From: Bacteroidales bacterium
Lineage (GTDB): Bacteria; Bacteroidota; Bacteroidia; Bacteroidales; WCHB1-69
Assembly: GCA_028683685.1 (NCBI GenBank)
Contig: JAQUHH010000072.1
Span: 1-9,616, forward strand
Direction of reading: 5' to 3'
Length of the DNA stretch: 9,616 nt
Position numbers and translations under genes: made by a program. The notes beneath the pieces were generated by a model. That model was not told where the DNA came from. It did not search any database and saw only the letters and a program-made list of their open reading frames with translations. This document shows, piece after piece, positions 7,175 through 9,616 of the stretch. The first letter of the stretch is position 1. Every line of letters begins with the position of its first letter.

Positions 7175-8357
7175 CGGTAACCTCCTTAATTGTATTAATT
7201 TTATTTTTTATTTCTTTTATCTCTGATAGATCTTCATTTTCAATTTCTTTACTGACGCTCAATAAAATACCTAGAGAAATACTTGTAAACCAGAGAGATG
7301 TTCCCCCCATGCTGACCAAAGGCAGGGGTTGACCTGTTACTGGAATGAGATTTACGGCTACAGCCATATTTATCATTGCCTGAAGCACAATGATAAAACT
7401 GATGCCGATGGCCAGAAATGCCCCGAATGAGCCGGGGCTTTTTATCGCAATTCGGATTCCTCGAAATAGTAATATTAAATAGAGCACCACCGTGATAAAT
7501 CCTCCAAGAAATCCAAATTCTTCGATAATAATTGCAAAAATGAAGTCGGAGTAGGGATGAGGAAGGAAATTTCGTTGCGTAGAATTTCCAGGTCCTTTTC
7601 CGAAGGGATATCCACTGGCAATGGCAATTTTAGACTGGTCGGCTTGGTAATTTGCTTCGGTATTTGATTCACTTAAGAAATTATCAATTCTGTTTTTCCA
7701 TGTTCCAACGCGTCCGGTATTGGGACTGTTCATCACAATGGTAACGAAGATGACGAACAACAATACAATAACGCCTGTAATTTTTGCTAGGTCTAAAATT
7801 TTGGCTCTGCCCACAAACAACATTACCATACATGTAATACCCAATAGGGCTGCTGTTGAAAAGTTTGCTGGAAGAATTAAAGCAATAACGGGAATTATCC
7901 AATAGAATACTTTAATAAAACCAGTTTTAAAATCGGTAATGGTTTCTTGGTTTTTGGTCAGATAAAAAGCCAAAAATATAACCGTTGCCAGTTTAGCAAA
8001 ATCCGATGTCTGAAAAGATATATTAATAATTGGGATGACCATCCAACGGCTTGCTTCATTAATTTCCGAACCAGAAGTAAGCGTATAGAGGAGCATTGGG
8101 ATGGAGAGAATCATAAGCAATTTGGCAAACTTTGCATAAAAAGTATATTTGAGTAGATGACAAACATACGTGAAGCTAATTCCAAAAACCATAATGGCAA
8201 AATGTCGAATCAAATAATATTCCGTATTTCCGGCTTGTTTACGATACGCCAAAGCACCCGTGGAACTGTAAACAGCCATCATGGAAATGAATGATAAGGT
8301 TATAATAACCACCCATATTACTTTATCGCCTTTTATTTTTGAAAGTATTCGATTCAT
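7164..8357 (-). CDS. ftsW: Septal peptidoglycan glycosyltransferase FtsW (SEDS family)
   Basis: Polytopic inner-membrane protein that polymerises lipid II at the septum, normally with a partner class B PBP (not in this window). 397 residues with about ten predicted membrane segments: the first at about 13-33, the last at about 350-368. Visible SEDS features: QTSDFAKL (116-123); LPHPYSDFIFAIIIEEFG (265-282), whose Asp271 aligns with the proposed catalytic Asp of the SEDS enzymes; and PVTGQPLPLVSMGGTS (339-354), the family signature, with SMGG in place of the SYGG of proteobacteria. The soluble C-terminal tail (about 370-397) is charged. Position between murD and murG favours FtsW over RodA. 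It starts 12 bases after the murD stop without a Shine-Dalgarno; its last codons overlap murG and carry murG's Shine-Dalgarno. Confidence 0.95.
   Translation of the reverse strand: MNRILSKIKGDKVIWVVIITLSFISMMAVYSSTGALAYRKQAGNTEYYLIRHFAIMVFGISFTYVCHLLKYTFYAKFAKLLMILSIPMLLYTLTSGSEINEASRWMVIPIINISFQTSDFAKLATVIFLAFYLTKNQETITDFKTGFIKVFYWIIPVIALILPANFSTAALLGITCMVMLFVGRAKILDLAKITGVIVLLFVIFVTIVMNSPNTGRVGTWKNRIDNFLSESNTEANYQADQSKIAIASGYPFGKGPGNSTQRNFLPHPYSDFIFAIIIEEFGFLGGFITVVLYLILLFRGIRIAIKSPGSFGAFLAIGISFIIVLQAMINMAVAVNLIPVTGQPLPLVSMGGTSLWFTSISLGILLSVSKEIENEDLSEIKEIKNKINTIKEVTDEE
7181..7187 (-). promoter_or_regulatory. Strong Shine-Dalgarno of murG inside ftsW
   Basis: On the minus strand the bases are AAGGAGG followed by T, eight bases matching the complement of the usual 16S rRNA 3' end, six bases before the murG ATG. 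They fall in the ftsW codons for Lys-Glu-Val near its end. The other starts in the window (ftsW, murC, ftsQ, ftsA, ftsZ, yqeY) have A/T-rich leaders with no such match, as is usual for Bacteroidota. It supports ATG 7174 as the murG start. Confidence 0.8.
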
Positions 8358-8369
8358 TTTATGGTTTTT

Positions 8370-9616
8370 TTATAATTCGGCTATTTGTTTTTTAAACTCA
8401 AGTCCTCTTTCTTCATAATTTTCAAACAAATCGAAACTTGCACAGGCTGGCGATAAAAGCACTACATCTCCTTTTTCGGCAGCATAATAGGCTTTGATAA
8501 CAGCATCTGTCATATTGTGTGTTTCGATAATTTTGGGAATAACTCCTTGAAAAGTTCGAATTAATTTCTCGTTGTCGATACCCAGGCATACTAGGACTTT
8601 GACTTTGTTTTGTGCCAAGCCTATCAAAGCACTGTAATCGTTGCCTTTGTCTACTCCTCCAGCAATCCAAACCACTGGTTTGGTCATAGATTCCAGGCCA
8701 TACCAGGTAGAGTTTACATTGGTCGCTTTCGAGTCATTAATAAATTTAACACCTCTGATGGAAGCAACATGTTCCAAGCGATGCTCCACACCTTCAAAAT
8801 CAGCCAAACTTTCACGAATCTTAGCTTTTCTAACATCTACCAGTTTAGAACCGACCGATGCTGCCATTGAGTTTTGTAATATGTGTTTTCCTTGTAGTGC
8901 AAGTTTTTCGATGCTCATAGTGCTTGTTTTAGAATTAATTTTAATAATCATTTTTTTGTTTTCAATCCATGCTCCATCTCCTTCAAATCTAGTTTCCAGA
9001 GAATAGGGAATGCATTTACTTTTTATATTTGTAGTTGCAATTGCATTTCGTAAGACGGGGTCGTCGTAGTAGTAAATGAGATAATCGTCTTCCGTTTGAT
9101 TTTGAGTGATTCGGAGTTTAGAAGCAATGTAGTTTTCCATGCTTCCATGTCGGTCGAGGTGATCGGGGGTAATGTTGGTAATAATGGCGATATTCGCTCT
9201 GAATTTGTACATGTTTTCCAGTTGAAAACTGCTTAATTCCAGTATGTTGTATTTGAAATTTTGCTCTGTTAGTGCCATTGCAAAACTATTTCCCAGATTT
9301 CCACCTACAAAAACAGATGCATACTCTTTTCTTAGCATTTGACCTAAAAGAACCGTAGTGGTTGTTTTTCCGTTGCTGCCAGTAATTCCAATATTGATTC
9401 CGTTGTTGTAGCGATCGGCAAATTCAATCTCCGAAATGATGGGAATGTTTTTCGAGCGACACTGTTTTATGATGTTCGCTGTTTCTGGAATTCCAGGACT
9501 TTTAATGATGAGTTTTGATTTGAGTATGATTGATGAAGTGTGTTTTCCCTCTTCAAAAGCAATTGCATGATGTAAAAGAACGTCTTTGTATTTTTGTTTG
9601 ATGTTTCCGGCGTCGG
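8370..9616 (-). CDS. murD: UDP-N-acetylmuramoylalanine--D-glutamate ligase MurD (N-terminus outside window)
   Basis: Cytoplasmic Mur ligase that adds D-glutamate to UDP-MurNAc-L-Ala. 414 complete codons are visible. An ATG at 9336-9338 could be taken as a start, but the frame stays open for 92 more codons to the window edge and encodes essential family parts: SPGIP, SEIEFA and the P-loop GITGSNGKTTTT (codons around 9351-9392). Comparing the P-loop Lys with that of E. coli MurD (Lys115) suggests about 30 residues are missing, including the N-terminal nucleotide-sugar motif. Further on: ELSSFQLE, NITPDHLDRHGSMENY with the catalytic-site His, an ASKLR Lys that fits the carbamoylated Lys, EHRLE, NDSKATN and LSPACASFDLFENYEERG, all MurD-specific. 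Oddity: the usual HN-xx-N motif reads GKHILQN, with Ile for the first Asn (codon 8880-8882). The stop is 12 bases before ftsW. Confidence 0.96.
   Translation of the reverse strand, partial: DAGNIKQKYKDVLLHHAIAFEEGKHTSSIILKSKLIIKSPGIPETANIIKQCRSKNIPIISEIEFADRYNNGINIGITGSNGKTTTTVLLGQMLRKEYASVFVGGNLGNSFAMALTEQNFKYNILELSSFQLENMYKFRANIAIITNITPDHLDRHGSMENYIASKLRITQNQTEDDYLIYYYDDPVLRNAIATTNIKSKCIPYSLETRFEGDGAWIENKKMIIKINSKTSTMSIEKLALQGKHILQNSMAASVGSKLVDVRKAKIRESLADFEGVEHRLEHVASIRGVKFINDSKATNVNSTWYGLESMTKPVVWIAGGVDKGNDYSALIGLAQNKVKVLVCLGIDNEKLIRTFQGVIPKIIETHNMTDAVIKAYYAAEKGDVVLLSPACASFDLFENYEERGLEFKKQIAEL

Noticed and set aside
8641..9006. 121-codon open frame on the plus strand
   Set aside because: It is antisense to murD, with no domain or start signal; a shadow of the coding strand.
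9336..9338. ATG taken as the murD start
   Set aside because: The frame is open for 92 codons upstream to the window edge and these encode the ATP-binding P-loop GSNGKTTTT and the SPGIP and SEIEFA motifs of MurD, so this Met is internal.
1..9616. CRISPR array, insertion sequence, tRNA/rRNA or defence island
   Set aside because: No direct repeat series, transposase, terminal inverted repeats, cloverleaf-like or rRNA-like sequence was seen; nearly all bases are accounted for by dcw genes.

Overview
The window is one tightly packed division and cell-wall (dcw) cluster on the minus strand, with one convergent small lipoprotein gene at its left edge. The DNA is AT-rich. The gene order murD-ftsW-murG-murC-ftsQ-ftsA-ftsZ-yqeY with no murB or ddl between murC and ftsQ, the FtsZ C-terminus ending in HDNVD, the near absence of Shine-Dalgarno sequences, and the type of small acidic-tailed lipoprotein all point to a Bacteroidota bacterium. 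The genus cannot be told from this sequence.

Layout, in transcription order from right to left: murD (9616 to 8370, 5' end outside the window), ftsW (8357-7164), murG (7174-6065), murC (6063-4693), ftsQ (4696-3914), ftsA (3906-2587), ftsZ (2496-898) and yqeY (895-446). Junctions are -11, +1, -4, +7, +12 or +2 bases, except for a 90-base spacer between ftsA and ftsZ. A strong hairpin with T runs on both sides (393-427) lies between yqeY and the convergent lipoprotein gene (2-379) and can stop transcription from both directions.

The genes form one process. MurC and MurD add the first two amino acids (L-Ala, D-Glu) to UDP-MurNAc in the cytoplasm. MurG adds GlcNAc to lipid I to make lipid II at the inner face of the membrane. 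FtsW polymerises lipid II at the septum. FtsQ, FtsA and FtsZ build and anchor the division machinery. YqeY is a conserved GatB-tail-like protein of uncertain role that travels with the cluster.

I found no mobile element, CRISPR array, RNA gene or defence system. Nothing here looks like a new biological system. The points worth a second look are small: a near-perfect Shine-Dalgarno sequence for murG hidden in the ftsW codons, an FtsZ whose FtsA-binding-like peptide is internal and followed by a 41-residue tail, a His-Ile in place of the usual His-Asn in MurD, and the structured ftsA-ftsZ spacer.
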